DNA of 64,000 nt, taken from contig NZ_JBFRFB010000004.1 of the NCBI RefSeq assembly GCF_052114605.1, positions 248,001 through 312,000 on the forward strand. Direction: 5' to 3'. Below are positions 54,607 to 63,539 of this stretch, piece by piece. Numbering within the stretch: position 1 is the first letter of the stretch; every line of letters starts with the position of its first letter. A program made the translations under genes and the position numbers. A model generated the notes under the pieces. It searched no databases. It saw only the letters and a list, made by a program, of their open reading frames with translations, and was not told the origin of the DNA. Source of the DNA: Microvirga sp052114605 (GTDB lineage: Bacteria; Pseudomonadota; Alphaproteobacteria; Rhizobiales; Beijerinckiaceae).

Positions 54607-54719
54607 CGAACTCTCCTTCAAGCCTCTTGGGAAACGGCCAAGCCTTGAAACTTGCCGGTCTTGCCGTTGGAATACTTCTTGGAGAGCGATGCGTTCCCTT
54701 TTACGCCCTAAATTTCCGG

Positions 54720-55169
54720 TTACACATTCATGGGAGCAAGGTCTCCCACATGCTCGGGAAGTCTGCGGATGAGATCCGCGAGCGCCGGCTCCAGCACCTG
54801 ATGAGCGGCGTCCTCGACCGCGAACCACCGTGCCTCCCGCTGCCCTTTCTCCCGCCAGGACTTGAGTTGCTTGGAGACTTCAAGGGGGTAGACGTTCACG
54901 CGACACAGGTCGAAATGCGAGGCACGGCGCTTCCAGTAATCGTAATAACCCAGGGGCTCGTTCCTGATCTCGCCCTTGACACCGGCCTCCTCCTCCGCCT
55001 CCTGAGCAGCCGCCTTGTGGGGCTTCTTGCCCTTCATCGGCCAACCCTTGGGGATCAGCCACCGCTTCGTCTCGCGGGATGTGACGAGCAATACTTCGAC
55101 CCTCCCCTCCCTGATGCGGAAGGGAAGCGCTGCGATCTGACTGAGCTCTTCTTTTGGGATGCGGGGCAT
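54720..55169 (-). CDS. Nudix hydrolase (diphosphoinositol-polyphosphate-phosphohydrolase-like)
   Basis: 149 residues from ATG 55169. WLIPKGWPMKGKKPHKAAAQ followed by EAEEEAGVKG is the Nudix box of the DIPP-like group; the metal-binding EExxE core is complete, but the box Glu six residues after the first Gly is Lys here, as in some relatives of this branch. Substrates in the family are capped nucleotides or inositol pyrophosphates. It is a single gene with no strong ribosome-binding site. Its stop is 113 bases from the dehydrogenase start. Confidence 0.85.
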   Translation of the reverse strand: MPRIPKEELSQIAALPFRIREGRVEVLLVTSRETKRWLIPKGWPMKGKKPHKAAAQEAEEEAGVKGEIRNEPLGYYDYWKRRASHFDLCRVNVYPLEVSKQLKSWREKGQREARWFAVEDAAHQVLEPALADLIRRLPEHVGDLAPMNV

Positions 55170-55364
55170 TCGACGAGAGTAGGATACCAAGGGAGATAAT
55201 TTGTAACGTAATTGATTTGAGCCGGCTAATAAAGGATCAATTCAGCAACATTGAGGGTATCGTCCTTCTCTGACAGCTAAGTGACTCTTCATTATCACAT
55301 ATCTGGATGAACGCCTGATAACTAACCGGCCCGACTTTTGATCCCTGGGGAGCGCCAAGACGCT

Positions 55365-56159
55365 ATGACGACCAACGACCTGGATGTGAGATTTGCCGCA
55401 GCCTGCGCCATCGCGCGTGAGGCGGGCGTGCTGGCGCGCAAGCGCTTTCTTGAGCGCCCGCGCTCGCAGCGCCCCGACTTTAAGGGTCATCAGGACTTCC
55501 TGACGGCGACAGACGCAGAAGTGGAAGAGCTGATCCGCAGCCGCCTGACCACTCTCTTCCCCACCGATTCCTTCTTCGGCGAGGAAGGCGGCGGTTCCTT
55601 CGAGCGCGACGTCTGGGTGGTCGATCCCATCGACGGCACCGCCAACTTCGCCCGCGGCATTCCGCATTTCGCGATCTCCATTGCCTTCGTGCGCGACAAC
55701 CGGGTGGAGATCGGCGTGATCTATAACGTCATGCATGCCGAACTCTATACAGCCCAGCGCGGAAGCGGGGCTTTTCTGAACGGCGAGCCTATCCGCGTGA
55801 GCGGCGTCGCCGACATGCGCCAGGCCACGGTGGAGGCCGGCTGGTCGTCGCGCCTGCCGCCGGAACCCTACATCGCCTCCGTGGAGAAATTGAAGAAGAG
55901 CGGTTGCAACGTGCGCCGCGCGGGCTCCGGCACGCTTGGCTTGGCTTACGTGGCCGACGGGCGCATCGACGGCTATTGCGAGCTTCACATCAATTCGTGG
56001 GATGCTTTGGCGGGGCTTCTCATCATCGAGGAAGCCGGTGGCTGGACGAACAACTTCCTCGCCAAAGACGGCTTGCGTAGCGGCAACCCCGTTCTAGGCT
56101 GCACGCCCGAGCTTGCTCAAGCCATCATGGCCGCGACAGGCATCGCTAAAGAGCCGTAA
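55365..56159 (+). CDS. inositol monophosphatase family protein
   Basis: 264 residues from ATG 55365. The metal-binding motifs of the Mg2+-dependent, Li+-sensitive phosphatase family are complete: GEEGG (about residue 75), VDPIDGTANFARG (about 86-98) and INSWDALAGLLIIEEAGG (about 210-227). Members hydrolyse inositol-1-phosphate, 3'-phosphoadenosine phosphates or histidinol phosphate; the genome neighbourhood does not single one out. The gene is divergent from the Nudix gene and is followed by the ABC transporter operon on the same strand after 120 bases. Confidence 0.9.
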   Translation: MTTNDLDVRFAAACAIAREAGVLARKRFLERPRSQRPDFKGHQDFLTATDAEVEELIRSRLTTLFPTDSFFGEEGGGSFERDVWVVDPIDGTANFARGIPHFAISIAFVRDNRVEIGVIYNVMHAELYTAQRGSGAFLNGEPIRVSGVADMRQATVEAGWSSRLPPEPYIASVEKLKKSGCNVRRAGSGTLGLAYVADGRIDGYCELHINSWDALAGLLIIEEAGGWTNNFLAKDGLRSGNPVLGCTPELAQAIMAATGIAKEP

Positions 56160-56279
56160 CAGCTACACTATTCCGAAAATTCACGACTATCGGCGGCAAG
56201 GCTCTTGACCACGGGCTTCATTGGAGAGAGCTTAGCCGACCAACAAAAACCATAACAATCATCTACCGGGAGGATACTG

Positions 56280-57326
56280 ATGAAACTGAAGAAGAATCTC
56301 ATTGCGGCCACCATGCTCGCAGGCTCCATGACGGCTTTGTCGTTCCTGTCCGCAGGCGCGGCGCAGGCGCAGGGCGCGCTCGTCATGTATTGCGGCGTGC
56401 AGGAAGAATGGTGCCGCGCCATGGTCAACGCCTTCGAGCGTGAATCCGGCATCAAAGTCTCCATGACCCGCAAGAGCGCCGGCGAGGTCTTCGCTCAGGT
56501 GAAGGCGGAATCGGCCAACCCGCGCGCCGACATCTGGTGGGGCGGCACGGGCGATCCGCACATGCAGGCAGCCGAGGAAGGCCTGACCGTCGAGTACAAG
56601 TCGCCGAAGATGAGCGAGCTTCAGGACTGGGCCGTACGCCAGTGGGAGCAGTCCAAGCAGCGCACTGTCGGCATCTATTCGGGCGCTCTGGGCTTCGGCT
56701 ACAACACGGACCTCGCCAAGTCGAACGGCGTCGGCGAGCCGAAGTGCTGGGCCGATCTCCTGAAGCCGGAACTGAAGGACGAAGTGCAGGTCGCCGACCC
56801 GAACTCCTCCGGCACGGCCTATACGCTGCTCGCCACCATCGTCCAGATCATGGGCGAGGATAAGGGCTTCGAGTACCTGAAGGCCCTGCACAAGAACATC
56901 AACCAATACACCAAGTCGGGCGCCGCTCCGGCGAAGGCCATGGCCCTTGGCGAAACCACCGCCGGCATCGCCTTCATGCACGACATCGTCACGATGGTCG
57001 TGGACAAGGCGCCTGTGAAGGTCGTGGCTCCCTGCGAAGGCACTGGATATGAGATCGGCTCCATGTCGATCATCAAGGGCGCCAAGAACTTGGACAACGC
57101 CAAGAAGTTCTATGACTGGGCCCTGACCGCCGATGCTCAGAAGACCGGTGCGGAGACGAAGTCGTACCAAGTGCCGTCCAACAAGGCCACGCCGATCCCG
57201 CCGGAGGCTCCGAAGCTCGGCGACATCAAGCTGATCAACTTCGACTTCGCGAAGTACGGCTCGTCTGAAGAGCGCAAGCGCCTCTTGTCCAAGTGGGACA
57301 ACGAGGTGAAGAATCTGCCGAAATAG
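56280..57326 (+). CDS. ABC transporter periplasmic substrate-binding protein (iron/Fbp-like)
   Basis: 348 residues with a strong GGGAGG. The signal peptide is cleaved after QAQ (about residue 31). The mature protein begins ALVMYCGVQEEWCRAMVNAF and shows the Fbp/2-aminoethylphosphonate-type sequence TRKSAGEVFAQVKAESANPR and ADIWWGGTGDPH. Two cysteines close to the N-terminus may form a disulfide. With the following permease and ATPase it imports iron or another small solute; the ligand cannot be decided from the sequence alone. A strong hairpin separates it from the permease gene. Confidence 0.9.
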   Translation: MKLKKNLIAATMLAGSMTALSFLSAGAAQAQGALVMYCGVQEEWCRAMVNAFERESGIKVSMTRKSAGEVFAQVKAESANPRADIWWGGTGDPHMQAAEEGLTVEYKSPKMSELQDWAVRQWEQSKQRTVGIYSGALGFGYNTDLAKSNGVGEPKCWADLLKPELKDEVQVADPNSSGTAYTLLATIVQIMGEDKGFEYLKALHKNINQYTKSGAAPAKAMALGETTAGIAFMHDIVTMVVDKAPVKVVAPCEGTGYEIGSMSIIKGAKNLDNAKKFYDWALTADAQKTGAETKSYQVPSNKATPIPPEAPKLGDIKLINFDFAKYGSSEERKRLLSKWDNEVKNLPK

Positions 57327-57341
57327 TCGGCCTGAATGCGG

Positions 57342-57381
57342 CCCGGCGGAGCGATGATACGCTCCGCCGGGAACTCTTTTT
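57342..57381 (+). terminator. intra-operon terminator after the binding-protein gene
   Basis: CCCGGCGGAGCG (57342-57353) pairs with CGCTCCGCCGGG (57360-57371), followed 5 bases on by five T. Partial termination here would make more binding protein than permease. Confidence 0.88.
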
Positions 57382-57446
57382 CATATGATCACTGTCAAAG
57401 CCGGGCTCCGACAGAGCCCCGCATCAGTCTTTACGCGAGAACAGAC

Positions 57447-59636
57447 ATGTCACGGGCAACCCTTGGCTGGATCGTTCTAGGCTGGGTCGGTTACGCCCTT
57501 CTGCCCTGGTATGGATTCGACCGCGCCGCCGCTCCCACCTTCATCGATTATTTCGTGGGCGGATCAGCACTCCTGCACAGCATGCGCGGCACCTGGTGGC
57601 TTCTGCCGATCCTCGTGCCATTGCTCATAAGCCTGCGCCCCGTGGCGCTGCCCTCGCTCTCCTCGAACAGCAATTGGCTTGTGGCATCGGGCGCTCTCGG
57701 GCTCGCACTGATCGTCCTTCAAGGCTTCGCCATCGGCCTCAACGGCTGGACTTTCGATGTCCTCAAGGGTGCCTTCGGTGAACCCGGGCCGAGTCAGGCC
57801 GGCATGGGCTATGGCGCGGCGCTCACGGCAACCGCTTTCCTCATCATTCTCTGCCATGGCCTTGCGGCGCGCGGCTGGTGCCGGGGCGATGCCTTCGTCA
57901 CGTCCTCCATCGGCATCGTCATCGCGCTCATTCTCGTTTTCGTCTTCTTCCCCGTTTCCACGATCCTCGCCAGCGCGTTTGCCGACAATAACGGCAATTT
58001 CGCGCCTCTCGAATTCGTGGCGAAGTTCATGGACAGGTCGATCTGGGGCCTGGACTGCCTGACAGGCGACCTGCGCTGCGGCGTGGCCTGGAACACCCTG
58101 TTCCTCGGAGTGCTCGTTGCCTTCGGCACCACGGCGCTCGGCCTCGCCTTCGCGCTCATCGCAACGCGCACGGCTTTCCGCTACAAGAAGCTCCTGCGCA
58201 TCATGAGCGTGCTGCCCATCATCACGCCGCCTTTCGTGATCGGCCTCGCGCTGATCCTGCTCTTCGGCCGTTCGGGCGCACTCTCCGTCGTGATGTTCGA
58301 ATGGTTCGGCATTCCGCGCACGCGCTGGATCTACGGCCTTCCCGGCGTGTTCATCGCACAGCTCCTGGCATTCACGCCCATCGCCTTCCTCGTGCTCATC
58401 GGCGTGGTTCAGGGAATCAGCCCGACACTCGAGGAAGCCTCGCAGACTCTACGCGCCAAGAGCTGGACCACCTTCCTCACCGTGACGCTGCCGCTCATGC
58501 GGCCCGGCCTCGCCAATGCCTTCCTTCTCGGCTTCGTCGAGAGTCTGGCCGATTTCGGCAATCCGCTCGTGCTCGGCGGCAATTACGAGGTTCTTTCCAC
58601 TAAAATCTTCTTCGCCGTCGTCGGCGCGCAGCAGGATCAGGGGCGAGCCGCCGTGCTGTCGCTGATCCTTCTCGCCTTTACCCTCGGTGCGTTCTGGCTG
58701 CAGCATGCCTGGCTCGGCAAGAAGGTCTACACCACGGTGACCGGCAAGGGCGATGCGGGCATTCCGCTGCCCCTTCCCCGCCGTGTGGCCATGGCCTCCT
58801 ACTTCACGGCCATTCCGTGGGCGCTGTTCACGGTTGCCGTCTATGCGATCATCGTCGTCGGCGCCTTCGTGCGTTCCATGGGCCGCGACTACACGCCGAC
58901 CCTCGAGCACTTCCTCACCGCCTTCCGCGTGGAGCGTGCCGATTGGGGTCTCTACTTCTCCGGCTCCGCGTGGAACTCGTTCTTCGCGACCGTGAAGGTG
59001 GCGGCTCTCTCCGCTCCGCTCACCGCCGCCATCGGCCTGCTGACGGCTTATCTTCTCACCCGCCAGCGCTTCTCCGGCCAGCGCTCGTTCGAGTTCGGCA
59101 CGCTGCTCAGCTTCGCCATTCCAGGCACGGTCGTGGGCGTGTCCTACATCCTCGCCTTCAACGTGCCGCCGATCGAGATCACCGGTACGGGCTTCGTGCT
59201 GGTCATGTGCTTCGTGTTCCGCAACATGCCGGTGGGCGTGCGCTCCGGCATCGCAACGTTGAGCCAGATCGACAAGAGCCTGGACGAAGCATCCCTCACC
59301 CTCGGCGCGCGCTCGGCCACCACCATGCGCCGCGTGGTGCTGCCGCTGCTGCGCCCCGCCATCGTCGCATCATTGGTGTATTCCTTCGTGCGTGCGATGA
59401 CAGCGGTCAGCGCCGTGATCTTCCTGGTCACCGCTGAGTACAACATGGCCACCACCTACATCGTCGGCCGCGTCGAGGCCGGTGAGTTCGGCCTCGCCAT
59501 CGCCTATTCCACCGTGCTCATCGTAGTCATGCTGGTTGCCATCACGGCGATCCAGCTGGCCGTCGGCGAGCGGCGTCTCGGGCGCCGCTCCGCAAGCACC
59601 TCCACCACTCCCGTTGCCGTGCAGGCCATCCCATGA
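57447..59636 (+). CDS. ABC transporter fused permease (FbpB-like)
   Basis: 729 residues from ATG 57447; the open frame upstream overlaps the terminator. It is a double permease with two BPD transport domains, each with an EAA loop: EASQTLRAKSWTTFLTVTLP (about residue 335) and EASLTLGARSATTMRRVVLP (about 615). Some 14 membrane helices are visible, including three extra ones at the N-terminus (LGWIVLGWVGYALLPWYGFD; GTWWLLPILVPLLISLRPVA). This fused form is typical of ferric-iron importers. The stop overlaps the ATPase ATG by four bases. Confidence 0.92.
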   Translation: MSRATLGWIVLGWVGYALLPWYGFDRAAAPTFIDYFVGGSALLHSMRGTWWLLPILVPLLISLRPVALPSLSSNSNWLVASGALGLALIVLQGFAIGLNGWTFDVLKGAFGEPGPSQAGMGYGAALTATAFLIILCHGLAARGWCRGDAFVTSSIGIVIALILVFVFFPVSTILASAFADNNGNFAPLEFVAKFMDRSIWGLDCLTGDLRCGVAWNTLFLGVLVAFGTTALGLAFALIATRTAFRYKKLLRIMSVLPIITPPFVIGLALILLFGRSGALSVVMFEWFGIPRTRWIYGLPGVFIAQLLAFTPIAFLVLIGVVQGISPTLEEASQTLRAKSWTTFLTVTLPLMRPGLANAFLLGFVESLADFGNPLVLGGNYEVLSTKIFFAVVGAQQDQGRAAVLSLILLAFTLGAFWLQHAWLGKKVYTTVTGKGDAGIPLPLPRRVAMASYFTAIPWALFTVAVYAIIVVGAFVRSMGRDYTPTLEHFLTAFRVERADWGLYFSGSAWNSFFATVKVAALSAPLTAAIGLLTAYLLTRQRFSGQRSFEFGTLLSFAIPGTVVGVSYILAFNVPPIEITGTGFVLVMCFVFRNMPVGVRSGIATLSQIDKSLDEASLTLGARSATTMRRVVLPLLRPAIVASLVYSFVRAMTAVSAVIFLVTAEYNMATTYIVGRVEAGEFGLAIAYSTVLIVVMLVAITAIQLAVGERRLGRRSASTSTTPVAVQAIP

Positions 59637-60745
59637 ACCAGATGTCATCCTTAAGCACCCTGTCCCGCACCCCGGCCTCCAAGAAGCAGGCGGCGTCGGT
59701 CGAATTCCGCAACGTGACGAAGCGCTACGGAAACGTGACGGCTGTCGACAGCGTGTCTTTCACCATCGAGCCCGGTCAGCTCGTCACCCTTCTCGGCCCC
59801 TCGGGCTGCGGCAAGACCACGACGTTGCGCATGATCGCCGGACTTGAGATGGCGAGCGAAGGCCAGATCCTCATCGGCGGCAAGGACGTCACTCATCTCT
59901 CCGCCGCCGACCGTGACGTGAGCATGGTGTTCCAGTCCTACGCGCTCTTCCCGCATATGTCGGTGCTGGAGAACGTCGCGTACGGCCCGACCGTGCAGGG
60001 CATCTCGAAGAAGGACGCCAACGAGATGGCCATGGAGAAGCTTTCTCTCATCGGCCTCAAAGGTCTCGAGAAGCGCGCACCGTCCGAACTTTCCGGCGGC
60101 CAGCAGCAGCGTGTGGCCGTGGCGCGCGCGCTCGTGCTGGAGCCGCAGGTGCTTCTCTTCGACGAGCCCTTGTCCAATCTCGACGCCAAGCTCCGCCGCC
60201 GCGTGCGTGAAGACATTCGCGAATTGCAGCAGAGCCTCAATCTGACAGTCGGTTATGTCACGCACGATCAGGAGGAGGCGCTCGCCGTTTCCGACCACAT
60301 CATCGTGATGTCGAACGCCCGCATCGCGCAGACCGGTACGCCCCGTGAGCTTTACGAGCAGCCGGCCGATCTGTTCGTTGCCGATTTCATCGGCGATGCC
60401 AACATCATTTCCGGCGAAGTCGTGGATGTGGTGGGCGCTGACGCCCATGTGCGGATCGGTTCCGCGACCCTTCATCTGCCTCATCGCAACGTGAGCAAAG
60501 GCCCCGTGAAGCTCGCCGTCCGCCCGGACGCCATCCTGATGAATGAGGACGCTGCTCCCGGCGCGATTACCGGCGAGGTGAAGAAGGCGTCCTATCTCGG
60601 CACACAGGTGGAATACGAGGTGGATAGCCCCATCGGCAACCTGTTCGTCGTGCAATATGCGCGGCCGGAGCCCTTGGCCATCGGATCGCCCGTCTCGATC
60701 TCCTTCGCGAAGAAGCGGGGCGTGGCCATCATTCCGAATGCGTGA
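59633..60745 (+). CDS. ABC transporter ATP-binding protein (FbpC/PotA-like)
   Basis: 370 residues. Walker A GPSGCGKTTTLRM (about residues 61-73), Q-loop VFQSYALFPHM, signature LSGGQQQRVAVARAL, Walker B VLLFDEPLSNLD and H-loop VTHDQEEAL are all present, followed by a TOBE-type C-terminal regulatory domain. It powers the preceding permease. An ATGA overlap couples it to that gene. Its stop is three bases from the stop of the convergent channel gene, with no terminator between. Confidence 0.95.
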   Translation: MNQMSSLSTLSRTPASKKQAASVEFRNVTKRYGNVTAVDSVSFTIEPGQLVTLLGPSGCGKTTTLRMIAGLEMASEGQILIGGKDVTHLSAADRDVSMVFQSYALFPHMSVLENVAYGPTVQGISKKDANEMAMEKLSLIGLKGLEKRAPSELSGGQQQRVAVARALVLEPQVLLFDEPLSNLDAKLRRRVREDIRELQQSLNLTVGYVTHDQEEALAVSDHIIVMSNARIAQTGTPRELYEQPADLFVADFIGDANIISGEVVDVVGADAHVRIGSATLHLPHRNVSKGPVKLAVRPDAILMNEDAAPGAITGEVKKASYLGTQVEYEVDSPIGNLFVVQYARPEPLAIGSPVSISFAKKRGVAIIPNA

Positions 60746-60748
60746 TGC

Positions 60749-61597
60749 CTAAACCGCGCCCTCATCGGGAATATTGAGGGTGGTGCCGCAGGCCTTGCAA
60801 TGAACCGCATCCCTGTCATGCCGCTGCAACCCGCAGACGGGACAGGGATGGCGCACCTTGTTGGGCCTGAGCAGAACCTGAACGAGACGCAGGAAAAGCG
60901 TCACGCCGAAGATCATGATCACCACCGAAATCAGGTGGCCCAGCGTGCCGGTCAGCGTGATGTCTCCGAAGCCGGTGGTGGTGAGGGCGGCTATGGTGAA
61001 GTACAGCGCGTCGATGTAGTTGCCGATATGGCTGTTCGTCCAGCGCTGCGTCTCGTAGACGAAGCCCGTCATGACGAAGATGAACACGCCGAGATTGACG
61101 GCGGCGATGATCAGCTCCTCGTTGCGCCGGAAGAACGTGCTGTCCTTTCGCAACCGCGCCAGCAACTGATAGGTATGCAGGAGTCGCAAGGTGCGCAGGA
61201 TGCGCAGGAACCCGATGCCCTCTCCGACGATGGGCGCCAGGAAAGACACGATGGAGGCAAGATCCGCAATCGTGATCGGATGCGCCAGATCTCGCCATGG
61301 AGTTCGGCTGATGGCGAGGCGCGCCACGAAATCGGCGAGGACAGCGAGACCGATGACCACATCGGCCCATTCCATGAAAGGCGAGCGCGGCAGGAAGGAT
61401 GTGACGACGATGAACAAGATCGTCACCATATCGAAGACGAGCAGCCCATAGCGGAAACTGTGGGCCTCAACCGTATCACCTTCGTACAGCTCCCGGATTT
61501 TCCTGATGATCCTTGGCCGGGATGGCATTTCAGCTTGGCGGGATGAGGCTCGATCCATGGGCGGGAGCATGCTTTCTCTGGTGGTTGACCCCACCAT
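60749..61597 (-). CDS. voltage-gated potassium-channel-like protein with C-terminal zinc ribbon
   Basis: 282 residues. About six membrane segments: helices near residues 50 and 75, an S4-like RILRTLRLLHTYQLLARLRK (about 130-149) and a pore loop with TTTGFGDITLTGT (about 204-216), where the usual GYGD is GFGD. The C-terminus carries CPVCGLQRHDRDAVHCKACG, four cysteines in a rubredoxin-like or zinc-ribbon pattern. This suggests a K+ channel or ion transporter with a metal-binding cytoplasmic tail. ATG 61597 is used; ATG 61570 and 61558 are also possible. Function is inferred from the pore sequence. Confidence 0.85.
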   Translation of the reverse strand: MVGSTTRESMLPPMDRASSRQAEMPSRPRIIRKIRELYEGDTVEAHSFRYGLLVFDMVTILFIVVTSFLPRSPFMEWADVVIGLAVLADFVARLAISRTPWRDLAHPITIADLASIVSFLAPIVGEGIGFLRILRTLRLLHTYQLLARLRKDSTFFRRNEELIIAAVNLGVFIFVMTGFVYETQRWTNSHIGNYIDALYFTIAALTTTGFGDITLTGTLGHLISVVIMIFGVTLFLRLVQVLLRPNKVRHPCPVCGLQRHDRDAVHCKACGTTLNIPDEGAV

Positions 61598-61692
61598 TAT
61601 CTATAAGGCAGACCTGCATTTCCAACAGGGTGCCTTTTTAGGCGAAACAGCGTATCACACGGTCGCACCCTGACTTTGCGAGAGACTTACCG

Positions 61693-62352
61693 ATGCTCAA
61701 GGCTCTAATTTTCGATATGGATGGCACCCTGGTCCACAGCGACCCGATCCACCTGCGGGCCTTCGCCGAGGTTCTGGGGCCGCAGGGCGTTGCCATCGAC
61801 GATGAGATCTATCACTCCACCATCATCGGACGCACTAACCCGGCGATCTTCGCCTCCCTCCTGCCGCATCTCGGTGTCGAGGATCACGAAGCCTTCGCTG
61901 ACGAGAAGGAAGCCGCCTTCCGCCGCCTCGCGCTCGATCTGGAGCCTTTGGCTGGACTGATGGAGGTTCTGGACTGGGCCAAGGCGCAGGGCATCAAGAT
62001 CGCGCTCGTCACCAACGCACCGCGCCTGAACGCGGACCACATGCTGGATGTGCTGGGCCTTGCCTCATATTTTCCGGTCCAGATCACCATCGATCAGGTG
62101 GAGCGCGGCAAGCCCGATCCCCTGCCCTACCTGACTGCGCTTGAGCGCCTCGGCGTGCGCGCCGACGAGGCCATCGCCTTCGAGGATTCGCCCTCGGGCA
62201 TGAAAGCCGCCAAAGGCGCCGGGATCTATTCCTTCGGCGTGCTGACCGGCCTCAGCGCTGGGGAAATGATGAAGGCCGGCGCGGATGCCACGCTCGCCGA
62301 TTTCCACGACGCCGGTCTATGGAACCTTCTGAAGCAGAAAAGCGCCGCCTAA
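61693..62352 (+). CDS. HAD-superfamily phosphatase (subfamily IA)
   Basis: 219 residues: motif I FDMDGTLVHSDPIH (Asp8 and Asp10), motif II VTNAP, Lys in DQVERGKPDPLPYLTALERL and motif IV FEDSPSGMKAAKGAGI. The cap domain is the C1 type of phosphoglycolate phosphatases and beta-phosphoglucomutases. The substrate is not clear. The TAA stop is inside an inverted repeat shared with the convergent HxlR gene. Confidence 0.9.
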   Translation: MLKALIFDMDGTLVHSDPIHLRAFAEVLGPQGVAIDDEIYHSTIIGRTNPAIFASLLPHLGVEDHEAFADEKEAAFRRLALDLEPLAGLMEVLDWAKAQGIKIALVTNAPRLNADHMLDVLGLASYFPVQITIDQVERGKPDPLPYLTALERLGVRADEAIAFEDSPSGMKAAKGAGIYSFGVLTGLSAGEMMKAGADATLADFHDAGLWNLLKQKSAA

Positions 62353-62370
62353 AACCAGGGCTTAGGCGGC
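62344..62370. terminator. inverted repeat containing both convergent stop codons
   Basis: GCCGCCTAA (62344-62352) pairs with TTAGGCGGC (62362-62370) across 9 bases. Each arm contains the stop codon of one of the two convergent genes. It lacks a T-run, so it may act as a weak terminator or RNA stabiliser. Confidence 0.4.
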
Positions 62371-62757
62371 ATCCGACCGCCGGCCCTCTGGTGAACCGGT
62401 CTCATCGAAACGCCGCCGCGCCTCGAGAATTTCGTCCCTGTTCTCGATGGCCCAGGCTCCGAGACCCCGTACAGTCTTGAGCAGGGAGCAACCCAGCCCT
62501 GTGAGCTCGTACTCCACACGAGGCGGAATCGTGGGGTAAACGGTGCGCGTGACGAGGCCATCGCGCTCCAGGCCGCGCAGGGTCAGCGTCAGCATACGCT
62601 GGGAAATGCCGCTGACGATGCGGCGTAACTCATTGAATCTTTTGGATCCTTCGCCAAGCTGCACGACGACCTGGACGCTCCACTTGTCGCCGACGCGGGA
62701 CAGGATCTCAGTGACCGTATGACAGCTGGTGGGCACATGAATGTGACTGGGTGACAT
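62362..62757 (-). CDS. HxlR-family transcriptional regulator
   Basis: 131 residues from ATG 62757 with AAGGAGG; the upstream open frame is discarded. The winged-helix HxlR domain shows LSRVGDKWSVQVVVQLGEGS, FNELRRIVSGISQRMLTLTL and LERDGLVTRTVYPTIPPRVE. Cys13 at the start of the helical region (HVPTSCHTVTE) matches the redox-sensing cysteine of YodB/HypR-type members. It is divergent from an FMN-dependent reductase, the classic target arrangement. A palindrome between them is the probable operator. Confidence 0.9.
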   Translation of the reverse strand: MSPSHIHVPTSCHTVTEILSRVGDKWSVQVVVQLGEGSKRFNELRRIVSGISQRMLTLTLRGLERDGLVTRTVYPTIPPRVEYELTGLGCSLLKTVRGLGAWAIENRDEILEARRRFDETGSPEGRRSDAA

Positions 62758-62784
62758 GAAAGTGCCTCCTTGCGCTGGGCCCAA

Positions 62785-62836
62785 TAAGTTACTTAATGAG
62801 CCTCGGTTACAAAAGGGAACTTAAATATAGGTCCCT
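62785..62836. promoter_or_regulatory. candidate HxlR operator sites
   Basis: TAAGTTACTTA (62785-62795) is a near-perfect palindrome like HxlR/YodB boxes. A second, looser palindrome AGGGAACTT...GGTCCCT spans 62814-62836. Both lie between the divergent promoters of the regulator and the FMN reductase. Confidence 0.6.
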
Positions 62837-62860
62837 TGTTTTGCAAATCCAGGAGATACG

Positions 62861-63463
62861 ATGGCTCTCAAGCTTCACACGATCGTCGCCAGCACCCGCC
62901 CTGGCCGGATCGGCCCCAGCATCGCCACATGGTTCAACGATTTTGCCGCCGAGCATGGCAAGTTCGACCCAGTGCTGGTGGACCTCGCCGATTTCAACCT
63001 GCCGGTCTTCAACGAGCCTGAGCATCCGCGCCTGCGCAACTATCATTATGCCCACACAAAGGCCTGGAGCGACAGTGTCGCCGAAGCAGATGCCTTCGTG
63101 TTCGTGACGCCCGAATACAATTTCGCTCCGCCGCCATCGCTGCTCAATGCGCTGAACTATCTGTCGCTGGAGTGGAACTACACTCCCGCCGGTTTCGTCA
63201 GCTATGGCGGAATCTCAGGCGGCATGCGCGCCGTTCAGCTGGCGAAGCAGATTCTCACCACCTTCAGGATGACGCCGGTTCCAGAAGGCGTGCCGATGCC
63301 GATGGTTTTCCAGAACCTGCAGAACGGCAAGCTCAACGCTCCCGACATCTACAAGACCTCGGCTGCCGCGATGCTGGACGAACTCCATGTCTGGGCCGAG
63401 GCCCTGAAGGGCGTTCGCTCCAAGCACAAGGCATCGCTGGAGCGCAAGGCGGAAGCTGCTTAA
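62861..63463 (+). CDS. NADPH-dependent FMN reductase
   Basis: 200 residues of flavodoxin fold. The FMN phosphate loop is VASTRPGRIGPSIATW (residues 9-24), and VFVTPEYNFAPPPSLLNALN carries the ring contacts. VSYGGISGGMRAVQLAKQIL follows, as in quinone/chromate/azo reductases of this family. AGGAGA precedes the ATG. It is divergent from an HxlR regulator, implying induction by electrophiles such as quinones. A terminator follows within 20 bases. Confidence 0.92.
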   Translation: MALKLHTIVASTRPGRIGPSIATWFNDFAAEHGKFDPVLVDLADFNLPVFNEPEHPRLRNYHYAHTKAWSDSVAEADAFVFVTPEYNFAPPPSLLNALNYLSLEWNYTPAGFVSYGGISGGMRAVQLAKQILTTFRMTPVPEGVPMPMVFQNLQNGKLNAPDIYKTSAAAMLDELHVWAEALKGVRSKHKASLERKAEAA

Positions 63464-63481
63464 TCGCTACGCCCCACATGC

Positions 63482-63520
63482 AAAAGGCATCGCTGCGAAT
63501 AACAGCGATGCCTTTTCTTT
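63482..63520. terminator. bidirectional terminator
   Basis: AAAAGGCATCGCTG (63482-63495) pairs with CAGCGATGCCTTTT (63503-63516) with A and T tails. It serves the FMN reductase and the convergent alcohol dehydrogenase. Confidence 0.92.
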
Positions 63521-63539
63521 TGTCAGATGGCTGAACTGA

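Noticed and set aside
53014..54648. 544-codon plus-strand open frame
   Set aside because: Antisense to the zinc alcohol dehydrogenase and the membrane protein; the real genes have motifs and ribosome-binding sites.
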